64,000 nucleotides of DNA, taken from positions 186,001 through 250,000 of the forward strand of contig NZ_JAKREV010000003.1 in assembly GCF_022664465.1 (NCBI RefSeq), given 5' to 3'. This document shows positions 27,386 through 35,168 of this stretch, piece by piece. The notes under the pieces are model-generated. The model worked only from the letters and a program-made list of their open reading frames with translations. It ran no database searches and was not told the DNA's origin. This DNA is from Sphingomonas hankookensis (GTDB lineage Bacteria; Pseudomonadota; Alphaproteobacteria; Sphingomonadales; Sphingomonadaceae). Positions within the stretch are counted from its first letter, which is position 1, and each line of letters begins with the position of its first letter. A program made the translations under genes and the position numbers.

Positions 27386-27778
27386 TCAGGCCGTCGCCTC
27401 CTCCCGCAACCACGCCACCGCTTCGTCGCGCGTGTCGAACATCGCCAGATGCGGCATGGCGCGTTTCACCTGCATCGACAGCAGCGCGCTGTTGCGGACC
27501 AGTGCGATCTTGCGCGAGGTCGTGCGCGAGCGGTCGGCGATCGCGCCGATGGCCGCGAGGACGTCAGGCGACTGGACCGCAAAACCGGTGATGTCGAACA
27601 AGGCGACCTGTTCGCCCGGACGGACGCCGAGCGCCGGCAGGCGTTCGACCGAATCGCGGATCGCCGCGGCGAAGCGGGCGACGGTGTCCACATCCCAATG
27701 GCCCAGCAGCGTAAATTCGAGCATCCACGGGGAGGACCGGATGAAGCCGCTAAAGCCGGGATCGTCGACGATGCGCAT
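27386..27778 (-). CDS. Hypothetical protein, STAS/SpoIIAA-like fold suggested
   Basis: A 130-residue soluble protein beginning MRIVDDPGFSGFIRSSPWML. The pattern of strands and helices (MLEFTLLGHWDVDTVARFAA, then QVALFDITGFAVQSPDVLAA, then RKIALVRNSALLSMQVKRAM) resembles STAS-type domains, with the DITGF strand-loop where antisigma antagonists carry their regulated residue. This is inferred by pattern only. Its leader carries a perfect 10-bp inverted repeat just before the ribosome-binding site. Confidence 0.65.
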   Translation of the reverse strand: MRIVDDPGFSGFIRSSPWMLEFTLLGHWDVDTVARFAAAIRDSVERLPALGVRPGEQVALFDITGFAVQSPDVLAAIGAIADRSRTTSRKIALVRNSALLSMQVKRAMPHLAMFDTRDEAVAWLREEATA

Positions 27779-27796
27779 CGGGTTCCTGCAATGACA

Positions 27797-27822
27797 AGCG
27801 ACCGTATCCGCGTACGGTCGCT
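27797..27822. promoter_or_regulatory. Perfect 10-bp inverted repeat upstream of the STAS-like gene
   Basis: AGCGACCGTA-TCCGCG-TACGGTCGCT is a perfect 10-bp inverted repeat with a 6-base loop. It ends 18 bases before the ATG of the STAS-like gene on the minus strand, immediately upstream of the AGGA ribosome-binding site. No T run follows on either strand, so an operator or a 5' UTR hairpin is likelier than a terminator. Confidence 0.5.
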
Positions 27823-27887
27823 GAAAACATTACGGAAATATCGCTAAAAAAGCGTTATGCGGTCGCCGCCGGGCACGGCGTGTCCGA

Positions 27888-28901
27888 TCAGTAGGCGCGG
27901 CGGATGGCGAATTCGACCGCTTCGATCATCGCGTCCTTGGCAGCGCCATTGGCGAAACCGCCCAGCGCATCGATCGCACGCTGACCGTAATGGCGGGCGC
28001 GCGCCAGCGTGTCATCGACCGCGCGGGTCGAGCGGATCAGCGTGATCGCATGGGCAAGGTCGGCGTCGCTGGCGCGCTTGCCCGACACCGCGTCGCGCCA
28101 GAAGGCGCGCGCTTCTTCGTCACCGCGCGCATAGGCGAGGATGACCGGCAGCGTCATCTTGCCTTCGCGGAAGTCGTCGCCGGCGTCCTTGCCCATCGTG
28201 TCCGCGTCGGACACGTAGTCGATCGCGTCGTCGACCAGCTGAAACGCGATGCCGAGGTTGCGGCCATAGGCGTCGAGGGCGGCTTCGTCGGCGTCCGAGC
28301 GGTCGGCAACGATCGCGGCGATGCGGCACGCGGCGGCGAACAGCGCGGCGGTCTTCGCCCCGATGATGTCGAGATAGCGGTCCTCGGCGGTGTCGATGCG
28401 GCGGATCGCGGTCAGCTGGTTCACTTCGCCTTCGGCGATCACCGCCGACGCGCCCGACAGGACACGCAGCGCCTTCAGGCTTTCGGCCTCGACCATCAGT
28501 TCGAAGCTCTTGGAAAACAGGAAGTCGCCGACCAGCACGCTCGCCGGATTGCCCCAGATGATGTTGGCGGTGCGCTTGCCGCGGCGTAGGTCGGACCCGT
28601 CGACCACGTCGTCGTGGAGCAGCGTCGCGGTGTGGATGAATTCGACCGCTGCGGAGAGCAGGTGATGGCGCGTGCCGCCATAGCCGATCAGCCGCGCACA
28701 GGCGAGCGTGAGCATCGGCCGCATCCGCTTGCCCCCGCCCGCGATCAGATGGCCGGCGAGTTCGGGGATCAGCGGAATCTTCGACTGCATCCGGTCGAGG
28801 ATGACCGCGTTGACGCGGTTCATGTCGTCCGCGACCAGCGCCATCAGCGGATCGAGCGAGGGGTCGGTCCGCTTGTCGAGGCGGTGGAGGGTAGCCGTCA
28901 T
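27888..28901 (-). CDS. ispB: Polyprenyl diphosphate synthase (octaprenyl/decaprenyl type)
   Basis: A 337-residue trans-prenyltransferase that builds the ubiquinone side chain. Both aspartate-rich motifs are present: LLHDDVVDGSDLRRGKRTAN (first DDxxD) and FQLVDDAIDYVSD (second). The N-terminal GGGKRMRPMLTLACARL is also diagnostic. The length fits IspB/DdsA rather than the shorter farnesyl synthases; sphingomonads usually make Q10, so decaprenyl is likely but not readable here. It is divergent from the chorismate mutase gene. Confidence 0.92.
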   Translation of the reverse strand: MTATLHRLDKRTDPSLDPLMALVADDMNRVNAVILDRMQSKIPLIPELAGHLIAGGGKRMRPMLTLACARLIGYGGTRHHLLSAAVEFIHTATLLHDDVVDGSDLRRGKRTANIIWGNPASVLVGDFLFSKSFELMVEAESLKALRVLSGASAVIAEGEVNQLTAIRRIDTAEDRYLDIIGAKTAALFAAACRIAAIVADRSDADEAALDAYGRNLGIAFQLVDDAIDYVSDADTMGKDAGDDFREGKMTLPVILAYARGDEEARAFWRDAVSGKRASDADLAHAITLIRSTRAVDDTLARARHYGQRAIDALGGFANGAAKDAMIEAVEFAIRRAY

Positions 28902-29018
28902 GTCGAAGCGATGTGGCGGTTCGGGCCCGCGAACGCAAGGGAAAGGCGGGGTTGCGTGACGCGTCCGGTCGCGCGAAAGGGGCGTACCCCCCGCCCCCCT
29001 GTCCATAGGAAGGACGCC

Positions 29019-29312
29019 ATGCCCGACGCGACGCTGCAACGCTTTCGCCAGAGCATCGACAATATCGATGCCGCGCTCGTCTTCCTGCTGGCCGAACGGT
29101 TCAAGGTGACGCAGGCGGTCGGTCGCTACAAGGCGGAGGAAGGGCTGCCCCCCGCCGATCCGGGGCGCGAGGAGGCGCAGATCGCGCGGCTGCGCGCGCT
29201 GGCGCGCGACGCCGATCTCGACCCCGAATTTTCGGAGAAGTTCCTGCGCTTCATCATCGACGAGGTGATCCGTCATCACCGGTCGATGCAGGACGACGAG
29301 CCGGCCGCATGA
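29019..29312 (+). CDS. Chorismate mutase (AroQ class, stand-alone)
   Basis: A 97-residue all-helical enzyme that converts chorismate to prephenate for phenylalanine and tyrosine. The AroQ pattern is clear: LQRFRQSIDNIDAALVFLLA, then ERFKVTQAVGRYKAEEGLPP, then DPGREEAQIARLRALA and a C-terminal FLRFIIDEVIRHH. The ATG at 29019 follows a strong ribosome-binding site (AGGAAGGA). Its stop overlaps the start of the GH130-like gene (ATGA). Confidence 0.92.
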   Translation: MPDATLQRFRQSIDNIDAALVFLLAERFKVTQAVGRYKAEEGLPPADPGREEAQIARLRALARDADLDPEFSEKFLRFIIDEVIRHHRSMQDDEPAA

Positions 29313-30418
29313 GCGACGACCGGATCGTCTTCGCCCCCGACGATGTCGACCTGGCGCGATCGCCGCTCCGACGCGGCATTTCCGAGCCGACCTATGTGCT
29401 GGGCGCGTTCAACCCGGCGTTGACGCGGTTGCCGAACGGCAATTTGCTGCTGCTGGTGCGGATCGCCGAGGCACTGCGCGAACCGGTGCGGGGCGGGACT
29501 GTGCGGTCGATCCGGTGGACGGCGGCGGGCTATGTGCTCGACGCGTTTCCGGCCGATGCGGCGGACGTCAGCGATCCGCGCTTCTTTTCGTTGAAGGGCG
29601 GGGCGTATCCGTTCCTCGGCCTCACTTCGCTATCGTGGTTGCTGCCGGTCGAGCTGTCGGCCGACGGGCAGCGGGTGGTGACGGTGCATTACGACCGCGC
29701 GGTCGAGCCTTCCGCCGACTATGCGCAGTACGGCGTCGAGGACCCGCGGATCGCGGTGATCGACGGCGTGTACTGGATGACGGTGTGCGGCGTGTCGGGC
29801 GGGCGGCTGTGTACGGTGATGTACCGGTCGCACGACGGCTATGACTGGCGGTCGCAGGGCATGGTGCTTGACCATGGCAACAAGGACATGGTGCCGTTCG
29901 AGGGGCGGGTCGGCGATCGCTATGCGGCGCTGACCCGGCCGCTATCGGATGCGTGGTTCGTGGCGGCGCCCGGGGCCAAGGAGGGGAGCGGGCCGAGCAT
30001 CAACGTCGCGACCTCCCCCGACATGCTGCATTGGCGCCCGCTTGGCGAACCGGCACTGCGGCCGTTGAAGGGCGCAGCGGCGTACAAGCTGGGCGGCGGG
30101 ACCCAGCCGGTGCGGACGAAGCGCGGGTGGATGCTGCTGTATCACGGTGTCGAGAAACAGGGCGCGGTCGGGGTATACCGGACGTACCGGGCGCTGTTCG
30201 ACCATGAGGTTCGCGCAGTGTTGGAGCGTGACGAATCGGTGCCGGTGCTGGAGGCGGCGCCCGCGCTGATCGCGCCGATCGCGCATCAGGCGTATCTGCC
30301 GCAGCCGGTGGTGTTCACCACGGGGATCGTCGCCGATGGTGGCGACTGGATCGTGGCGTCGGGCGAGGCGGACCTGGCGTGCCGGTTGACGCGGGTCGAA
30401 GGGCGGCGGCTGGAATAG
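29309..30418 (+). CDS. Glycoside hydrolase/phosphorylase family 130-like protein
   Basis: A 369-residue five-bladed propeller-like protein. Typical GH130 landmarks are FNPALTRLPNGNLLLLVRIA, YGVEDPRIAVIDGVYWMTVC, DHGNKDMVPFEGRVGDRYAA, and KLGGGTQPVRTKRGWMLLYHGVE. GH130 members are phosphorylases or hydrolases of beta-mannosides; the substrate here is not readable. Translational coupling to chorismate mutase is unusual, and the two pathways have no obvious link. A family C repeat lies just after its stop. Confidence 0.75.
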   Translation: MSDDRIVFAPDDVDLARSPLRRGISEPTYVLGAFNPALTRLPNGNLLLLVRIAEALREPVRGGTVRSIRWTAAGYVLDAFPADAADVSDPRFFSLKGGAYPFLGLTSLSWLLPVELSADGQRVVTVHYDRAVEPSADYAQYGVEDPRIAVIDGVYWMTVCGVSGGRLCTVMYRSHDGYDWRSQGMVLDHGNKDMVPFEGRVGDRYAALTRPLSDAWFVAAPGAKEGSGPSINVATSPDMLHWRPLGEPALRPLKGAAAYKLGGGTQPVRTKRGWMLLYHGVEKQGAVGVYRTYRALFDHEVRAVLERDESVPVLEAAPALIAPIAHQAYLPQPVVFTTGIVADGGDWIVASGEADLACRLTRVEGRRLE

Positions 30419-30448
30419 GCCTCTTTCCCCTATCCCCCTGCCCCATCC

Positions 30449-30567
30449 GTTCGCTTCGAGCGCAGGTTCGAGCTTGTCGAGAACCGAAGTCGAGAAGTCG
30501 GTGCCGCAAACAAGGCGTTCTCGACAGGCGCTTCTCGACTTCGCTCGAAGCTGCTCGAACCAAACGG
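30449..30567. repeat. Family C palindromic repeat, copy 1
   Basis: Inverted arms TTCGAGCGCAGGTTCGAGC and GCTCGAAGCTGCTCGAACC flank internal mirrored TCGAGAAC / GTTCTCGA and AGTCGAGAAG / CTTCTCGACT blocks. It is about 120 bp and closely matches 35841-35960. It separates the GH130-like gene from the convergent TSUP gene. Confidence 0.85.
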
Positions 30568-30584
30568 TGTGATTGGGGTAAAGG

Positions 30585-31358
30585 TTACACCCCCAACCAC
30601 AGCCGCAACGGATTGGCCGGGTCGGCCACCAGCTTCACCGTCAGCCCGAGCGAGATCACCACCAGCAGCGGTCGGATCGCCCGCCCGCCCCACCGGATGG
30701 CGAGCGCCGCGCCGACCTGTCCGCCCGCCACGCTCGCCATCGCCATCGCGATACCCAGCGTCCACCACACATGGCCGCCGCCGACCAGCACCGCGACCCC
30801 GGCGAGATTGCTGGCGAGGTTCAGCAGCTTGGTATGCGCCACCGCCCGCGTCGCGCCCATGCCGGCGGCGGTGACCAGCAGCAGCGTGAAGAACGATCCG
30901 GTGCCGGGCCCGAAGAAGCCGTCATAGGTGCCGATCGCCGCCACCGCGAGCAGCAGGCCGGCGGGTGCGAGGCGGACATGGGTGTCGACGTCGGACAGAC
31001 GGGGCCCGAACAGGAAATAGCCCGCCATCGCGACCAGCAGCACCGGCAGCAGTCCCGACAGGAAATGCGGGTCGATCGCCTGCACCAGCGCGGCCCCTAC
31101 CGCCGCGCCGCCGAACGACGCGACCGCCAGCCACGACGTCCGGCGCAGGTCGATATGCCCCTTGCGCCAGAAGGCGAAAGCCGCGCCGGCGGTGCCGCAC
31201 GCGCTTTGCAGCTTGTTGGTGCCGAGCGCCGCGACCGGCGGCACGCCGGCGGCCAGCAGCGCGGGAATGGTGATGAGCCCGCCCCCGCCCGCCATCGCAT
31301 CGAGCGCGGCCGCGCCGAACGCGACGAGCATGAGCAGGGCAATGAGGTCGATGTCCAT
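30585..31358 (-). CDS. TSUP family membrane transporter (second copy)
   Basis: A 257-residue protein with about eight hydrophobic segments and the TSUP repeat motifs AALDAMAGGGGLITIPALLA and AIGTYDGFFGPGTGSFFTLL, the latter typical of the YfcA subgroup. It is distinct in sequence from the copy at 6096-6854. Substrates of this subgroup are mostly unknown. The ATG at 31358 is preferred; the frame is open 17 codons upstream. A family A repeat and the tmRNA gene follow upstream on the same strand. Confidence 0.85.
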   Translation of the reverse strand: MDIDLIALLMLVAFGAAALDAMAGGGGLITIPALLAAGVPPVAALGTNKLQSACGTAGAAFAFWRKGHIDLRRTSWLAVASFGGAAVGAALVQAIDPHFLSGLLPVLLVAMAGYFLFGPRLSDVDTHVRLAPAGLLLAVAAIGTYDGFFGPGTGSFFTLLLVTAAGMGATRAVAHTKLLNLASNLAGVAVLVGGGHVWWTLGIAMAMASVAGGQVGAALAIRWGGRAIRPLLVVISLGLTVKLVADPANPLRLWLGV

Positions 31359-31412
31359 CGGGTGCGGGTAGCCGGGATCGTGGCAATGGGAAACCTCCCG
31401 CCCCTGCACCAG

Positions 31413-31504
31413 TCGTCATTCCCGCGCAGGCGGGAATCCATAACCGCCACGTTCGCGAAAGAATCGCGACGGCATAGACTATGGGTTCCCGCCTGCGCGG
31501 GAAC
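31413..31504. repeat. Family A repeat, copy 6 (CCCGC variant)
   Basis: GTCATTCCCGC-GCAG-GCGGGAATCC and GGGTTCCCGC-CTGC-GCGGGAACGA are inverted around a spacer that includes ACGTTCGCGAAAGAATCGCGACG. It lies between the 3' end of tmRNA and the TSUP start on the minus strand. Confidence 0.85.
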
Positions 31505-31522
31505 GATCCTGTGAGATGAAAG

Positions 31523-31867
31523 TGGGGAGCTTCTGTTGCCCGGTGCTCCCCGTACCGCTGGAATCCGATTCTGTTGCCCGGTTCGGTCCAACCGCGCTAT
31601 TTTGGAGTAACTTCAGGCCGTGAGGCCCTCAGTTACGCCGCAATCGCGAGTGCTTCGTTATCGTTGGCACTTGTGTGTATGGGCCGTTGCGGTGGTCCCA
31701 TTCCGAACGAAAACAGCGCTTTTCAACACACGTCGATCCTGGTTCGGCCCCGTCAGAAACGGTGTCCAGAAACACCACCTTATGGTGGAGCCGCCGGGTA
31801 CTGCCCCCGGGTCCGCTGCGTCTATTGCACGCCGCAGTTTATCGTCATAGCCGGCTGGAAGCCGACG
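31523..31867 (-). ncRNA. ssrA: Two-piece, circularly permuted tmRNA
   Basis: On the minus strand the acceptor half comes first: a T arm CCCGGGGGCAGTACCCGG followed by GGCTCCACCA, whose CCA ends at 31783. About 31 bases later the coding half starts at 31751 with GGGGCCGAACCAGGATCGAC, the mate of that acceptor stem (GGGGCC pairs with GGCTCC). The tag frame at 31668-31633 reads ANDNEALAIAA then TAA. Two CCGGGCAACAGAA repeats downstream look like pseudoknot loops, and a 7-bp stem (GGGGAGC/GCTCCCC) closes the 3' end near 31523. The outer ends are approximate. tmRNA rescues stalled ribosomes and tags their products for proteolysis. Confidence 0.93.
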
Positions 31868-31873
31868 CTTCGT

Positions 31874-31902
31874 CATATAGGCGGTCGTCGCGGCTTTGAA
31901 AA
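31874..31902 (-). promoter_or_regulatory. Possible tmRNA promoter
   Basis: On the minus strand, TTTTCA and TATATG are separated by 17 bases and lie just upstream of the tmRNA acceptor half. Both boxes are imperfect, so this is a weak call based mainly on position and spacing. Confidence 0.35.
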
Positions 31903-31950
31903 GAAGCGGACTTCCCTCGGGCGCGCCCAAGTGGCATGGGCGACAGGATC

Positions 31951-32382
31951 ATGCTGACCCAGCGTTCCCGCTATGCGCTTCGCGCGATGCTGTTTCTGGC
32001 CGAACAGCCGGCGGGCGAGGCGCCGATGCCGATGCACCGCATCGCCGCCGCCGCCAATGTACCCCGCAAGTTCCTCGAACTGATCCTCGCCGACCTGCGC
32101 GAGGCGGGGTTCCTGTCGTCGACGCGCGGCAAGGCCGGGGGCTATCACCTCGCCCGGCCGGCGCACCTGATTTCGCTGGGCGAGATCATACGCGTGATCG
32201 AAGGGCCGCTGGCGCTGGTGCCATGCGTCAGCCGCACCGCCTACCGCCCGTGCGGCGATTGCAAGGACGAGGCGAGCTGCGCCATCCGTCACGCGATGGC
32301 GCGGGTGCGCGACGAAACCGCGCGCATTCTGGACGGCACCAGCCTGGCGGCGGCTGCGGCGCAGGAACTGGCGGCGGCCTGA
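31951..32382 (+). CDS. Rrf2 family transcriptional regulator
   Basis: A 143-residue winged-helix regulator. The N-terminal LTQRSRYALRAMLFLAEQPA and PRKFLELILADLREAGFLSS, then TRGKAGGYHLARPAHLISLG, are the Rrf2 DNA-binding signature. A cysteine cluster follows (CVSRTAYRPCGDCKDEASC), which could bind an iron-sulfur cluster as in related sensors, though the spacing differs from IscR. An ATG five codons upstream is also possible. Its target is unknown; no obvious target operon adjoins it. It is divergent from the tmRNA gene. Confidence 0.88.
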   Translation: MLTQRSRYALRAMLFLAEQPAGEAPMPMHRIAAAANVPRKFLELILADLREAGFLSSTRGKAGGYHLARPAHLISLGEIIRVIEGPLALVPCVSRTAYRPCGDCKDEASCAIRHAMARVRDETARILDGTSLAAAAAQELAAA

Positions 32383-32389
32383 CCAGAAC

Positions 32390-32470
32390 GTCGTTCCAGC
32401 GCAGGCTGGAATCTTCCGGTGATAGCGCGCGGCAGGAGTCGCGGGAGACCCCAGCCTGCGCTGGGATGAC
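32390..32470. repeat. Family A repeat, copy 7
   Basis: The left end is CGTTCCAGC-GCAG-GCTGGAATC and the right end GACCCCAGC-CTGC-GCTGGGATGAC; the spacer contains GCGCGCGGCAGGAGTCGCG. It fills the convergent gap between the Rrf2 gene and mscL. Confidence 0.85.
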
Positions 32471-32472
32471 GC

Positions 32473-32931
32473 TTAATCCAGCTTCTTCCCCGCCCGCAAT
32501 TCGTCACGAATCTCGCGCAGTAGTGCGATTTCGGGCGGATCGGCGGCCGGCGGCACGTCGCCGGTCTTCTGTTCCTGATGCACCGTCGCGATCGCGCGGT
32601 TCACGAACTTCACCAGCAGGAACACGATGAAGGCGAGGATCACGAAATTGATCACCACGCTGACGAACTGACCATAGCCGAACAGCGGCACGCCGGCTTC
32701 TTTCAGCGCGGTATAGCTGTCGGGGCTGCCCTTGTAGGTCGCGGGAATCGGTCCGAGCTTGATGAAATAGCTGGAGAAATCGAACCCGCCGAACAGCCAG
32801 CCGATGACCGGCATGATCATGTCGTCGGTCAGCGATTTGGTGATCGTGCCGAACGCCGCGCCGATGATGACGCCGACCGCGAGGTCGAGCACGTTGCCGC
32901 GCGCGACGAAGGTGCGGAATTCCTTGAGCAT
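32473..32931 (-). CDS. mscL: Large-conductance mechanosensitive channel
   Basis: A 152-residue inner-membrane channel that opens under membrane tension to release solutes during hypo-osmotic shock. The N-terminal MLKEFRTFVARGNVLDLAVG and VIIGAAFGTITKSLTDDMIM form the pore-lining first helix; the second helix is FVSVVINFVILAFIVFLLVK. The periplasmic loop is longer than that of E. coli. The C-terminus has the short bundle segment PPEIALLREIRDELR. Confidence 0.96.
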   Translation of the reverse strand: MLKEFRTFVARGNVLDLAVGVIIGAAFGTITKSLTDDMIMPVIGWLFGGFDFSSYFIKLGPIPATYKGSPDSYTALKEAGVPLFGYGQFVSVVINFVILAFIVFLLVKFVNRAIATVHQEQKTGDVPPAADPPEIALLREIRDELRAGKKLD

Positions 32932-33014
32932 GAGCCTGGTCCCTCCCGTCTCTGCTTGAGGGCGTCATATTGCTTCGATACGATGGCGCCAAGCAAGCAT
33001 CGGGTGAAAGAAAC

Positions 33015-33605
33015 ATGCATATGCGGCGGGCGATGGTGGTTATGGCGGCGATGCCGCTGGCGGCGTGCGGCGTGAACAGCGTGCCGACCGCCGAGGAGAA
33101 TGTGAACGCCAAATGGGGCGAGGTGCAGAACCAGTATCAGCGCCGCGCCGACCTGATCCCCAACCTCGTCGCCACCGTGAAGGGCTTTGCGGGGCAGGAG
33201 GAACGCGTGCTGACCCAGGTCACGCAGGCGCGTGCCGCAGCGACGTCGATCAATGTCACCACCAACGACCTGTCCGACCCCGCGACGTTCCAGCGGTTCC
33301 AGGCGGCGCAGAACCAGCTGACCCAGGCGCTGGGCCAGTTGCGCACCGTGGTCGAGGCGTATCCGCAGCTGACCAGCAACCAGAATTTCCTGTCGCTGCA
33401 ATCGCAGCTGGAAGGGACCGAGAACCGCATCGCGATCGCAAGGCGCGATTACAACGAGGCGGTGCAGGCCTATAATACCCGCATCCGCACCTTCCCCGAC
33501 GCGATCGGCGCGCGGGTCTTCTATGGCGCGAAACCCAAGCAGAGCTTCCAGGCGCAGGCCGGGTCCGAGGTCGCGCCGCAGGTCAATTTCGGCAACGCGA
33601 ACTGA
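33015..33605 (+). CDS. LemA family lipoprotein
   Basis: A 196-residue helical protein of the LemA family. The signal peptide ends in a lipobox (PLAACGVNS), so it is probably lipid-anchored. The family core is EENVNAKWGEVQNQYQRRAD, LIPNLVATVKGFAGQEERVL, and the C-terminal YNEAVQAYNTRIRTFPDAIG. It is followed 10 bases later by two TPM-domain genes, the common lemA-TPM arrangement. The molecular role of the set is not established. Confidence 0.92.
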   Translation: MHMRRAMVVMAAMPLAACGVNSVPTAEENVNAKWGEVQNQYQRRADLIPNLVATVKGFAGQEERVLTQVTQARAAATSINVTTNDLSDPATFQRFQAAQNQLTQALGQLRTVVEAYPQLTSNQNFLSLQSQLEGTENRIAIARRDYNEAVQAYNTRIRTFPDAIGARVFYGAKPKQSFQAQAGSEVAPQVNFGNAN

Positions 33606-33615
33606 GGGCGCGCGC

Positions 33616-34500
33616 ATGCGCCGCATCCTGCTCTGCCTGTGGATAAGCCTGTTCGCGCTGATCGCGGTGCCGGCGGGCGCGCAGAGTTTCCCCAAATTCA
33701 CCGGGCTGGTGGTCGATGACGCGAACGTCCTGCCGGCGGAGACGCGCGCCGACCTCACGCAGAAATTGCAGGCTTTGCAACGGGATACCAAGCGCCAGTT
33801 CGTCGTCGCAACGATCGCCGACACGCAAGGGTTTCCGCTGGAGGACTATGGCTACCGGTTGGGCCGCGCATGGGGCGTCGGGCTGAAGGATGTGAACAAC
33901 GGTGCGATCCTGTTCATCGCGCCGAACAATCCCGCCGGGCAGCGCGGACCACGGCTGGAGGTCGGCTATGGCCTCGAACCGATCCTGACCGATGCGATAT
34001 CCAGCGCGATCATCCAGCAGCAGATGATGCCGAAGTTGAAGGCTGGCGACATAGCGGGGGCGATGACGGCGGGCGCCGATGCGGTGGTCGCGCAGCTGCG
34101 CCTCAGCCCCGAGGAAGCGCAGGCGCGCGTCGACGCGGCGGCGGCGGCGTTCGACCGGGGACGGCGCCAGCGGACATCGGGATCGGATGGCGGCGCGGTG
34201 ATCGGCATCGTCTTCTTCGTCGGCATAGGGTTGTTGATCTTCGGCGTTATCGCCCTGTCCAGCCGGCGGCGGCGTGGTGGCCCATGGGGCCAGCGCCACC
34301 GCAGCAGCACGGCCGGCGATGTCGCGCAGGTCGTGCTGTGGTCGATCGCCGACGAACTCGCCCGCAGCGCGACGCGCGGCGGCGGGGGCTGGTCCGGTGG
34401 TTCGTCCCGCGGCAGTTCGGGTGGCGGCTGGAGCGGCGGCGGCTTCACCGGGGGCGGCGGCGGATCGTTCGGCGGTGGCGGCGCGTCGGGGAATTGGTGA
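33616..34500 (+). CDS. TPM domain-containing secreted membrane protein (YgcG-like)
   Basis: A 294-residue protein with a signal peptide (LLCLWISLFALIAVPAGAQS), a TPM domain (about 25-160: LVVDDANVLPAETRADLTQK, FVVATIADTQGFPLEDYGYR, GAILFIAPN), one transmembrane helix (GIVFFVGIGLLIFGVIALSS) and a C-terminal Gly/Ser-rich tail ending in GGGGGSFGGGGASGNW, characteristic of these proteins. The start at 33616 gives the signal peptide. It is coupled to the next gene by a TGATG overlap. Confidence 0.9.
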   Translation: MRRILLCLWISLFALIAVPAGAQSFPKFTGLVVDDANVLPAETRADLTQKLQALQRDTKRQFVVATIADTQGFPLEDYGYRLGRAWGVGLKDVNNGAILFIAPNNPAGQRGPRLEVGYGLEPILTDAISSAIIQQQMMPKLKAGDIAGAMTAGADAVVAQLRLSPEEAQARVDAAAAAFDRGRRQRTSGSDGGAVIGIVFFVGIGLLIFGVIALSSRRRRGGPWGQRHRSSTAGDVAQVVLWSIADELARSATRGGGGWSGGSSRGSSGGGWSGGGFTGGGGGSFGGGGASGNW

Positions 34501-35168
34501 TGCAGCTGACCGACGTCGATCGCACCCGCATCCGCGACGCGGTCGCCACGGCCGAGGCGGCGACCGCTGGCGAGATCGTCGTCGTGCTCGCCCGGCGGTC
34601 GGATGCCTATCACGATGTCGGGCTGCATGTCGCAGTGCTGGCGATGCTGCTGGTGCTGGCCGCGACCGCGCTGTGGCCGGGCTGGCTGCTGGCGGTGCAT
34701 GGGCTGGTCGAGCCATGGGGCGAGGCGCCCTCGCCGCGCTTCCTGCTGGCGACGACCGGATGGGTGATGGCCGCGACGTTCCTGATCGTGCGCTATGGCT
34801 GTGCGTGGACGCCGCTGCGCATGGCGTTGACCCCGGCGGCGACCAAGGCGCGGCGGGTCCATGCCCGCGCGCTGCTGTTGTTCCGCGCCGCCGCCGAGCG
34901 CCGCACCGTCGCGGCGACCGGCGTGCTGCTATACCTGTCGCTTGACGAACATCGTGCCGAACTGATCGCCGAGGCCGCGATCCACGACCGGGTGGCGCCC
35001 GCCATCTGGGGCGATGCGCTGGCGGCGTTGCTGGTGGCACTGAAGCAGGATCGCCCTGCCGATGGCATCGTCACCGCGGTCGGCGCGATCGGCGCGGTAC
35101 TGGCCGAGCATTTTCCACGAGGAGCTGCCCCGATGAACGAACTGCCCGACCGGTTGATCGAACTATGA
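34500..35168 (+). CDS. TPM domain-containing membrane protein (second, YgcG-related)
   Basis: A 222-residue protein starting [20 protein letters not shown], then [20 protein letters not shown], which match the start of a TPM/phosphatase-type domain. Two hydrophobic segments follow ([20 protein letters not shown] and [20 protein letters not shown]), then [20 protein letters not shown]. It starts inside the stop of the preceding gene (TGATG) and overlaps the Nudix gene by four bases, so all four genes from lemA onward form one operon. Confidence 0.85.
   Translation: MQLTDVDRTRIRDAVATAEAATAGEIVVVLARRSDAYHDVGLHVAVLAMLLVLAATALWPGWLLAVHGLVEPWGEAPSPRFLLATTGWVMAATFLIVRYGCAWTPLRMALTPAATKARRVHARALLLFRAAAERRTVAATGVLLYLSLDEHRAELIAEAAIHDRVAPAIWGDALAALLVALKQDRPADGIVTAVGAIGAVLAEHFPRGAAPMNELPDRLIEL

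Noticed and set aside
27823-27887. Terminator for the polyprenyl synthase gene near the T6 run
   Set aside because: The stem next to the T run is only four base pairs and the GC-rich hairpin lies too far from it.
31574-31957. Open frames on both strands across the tmRNA locus
   Set aside because: They overlap a well-supported tmRNA (paired acceptor stem, CCA, tag frame), have no family similarity, and their peptides reflect the RNA sequence.
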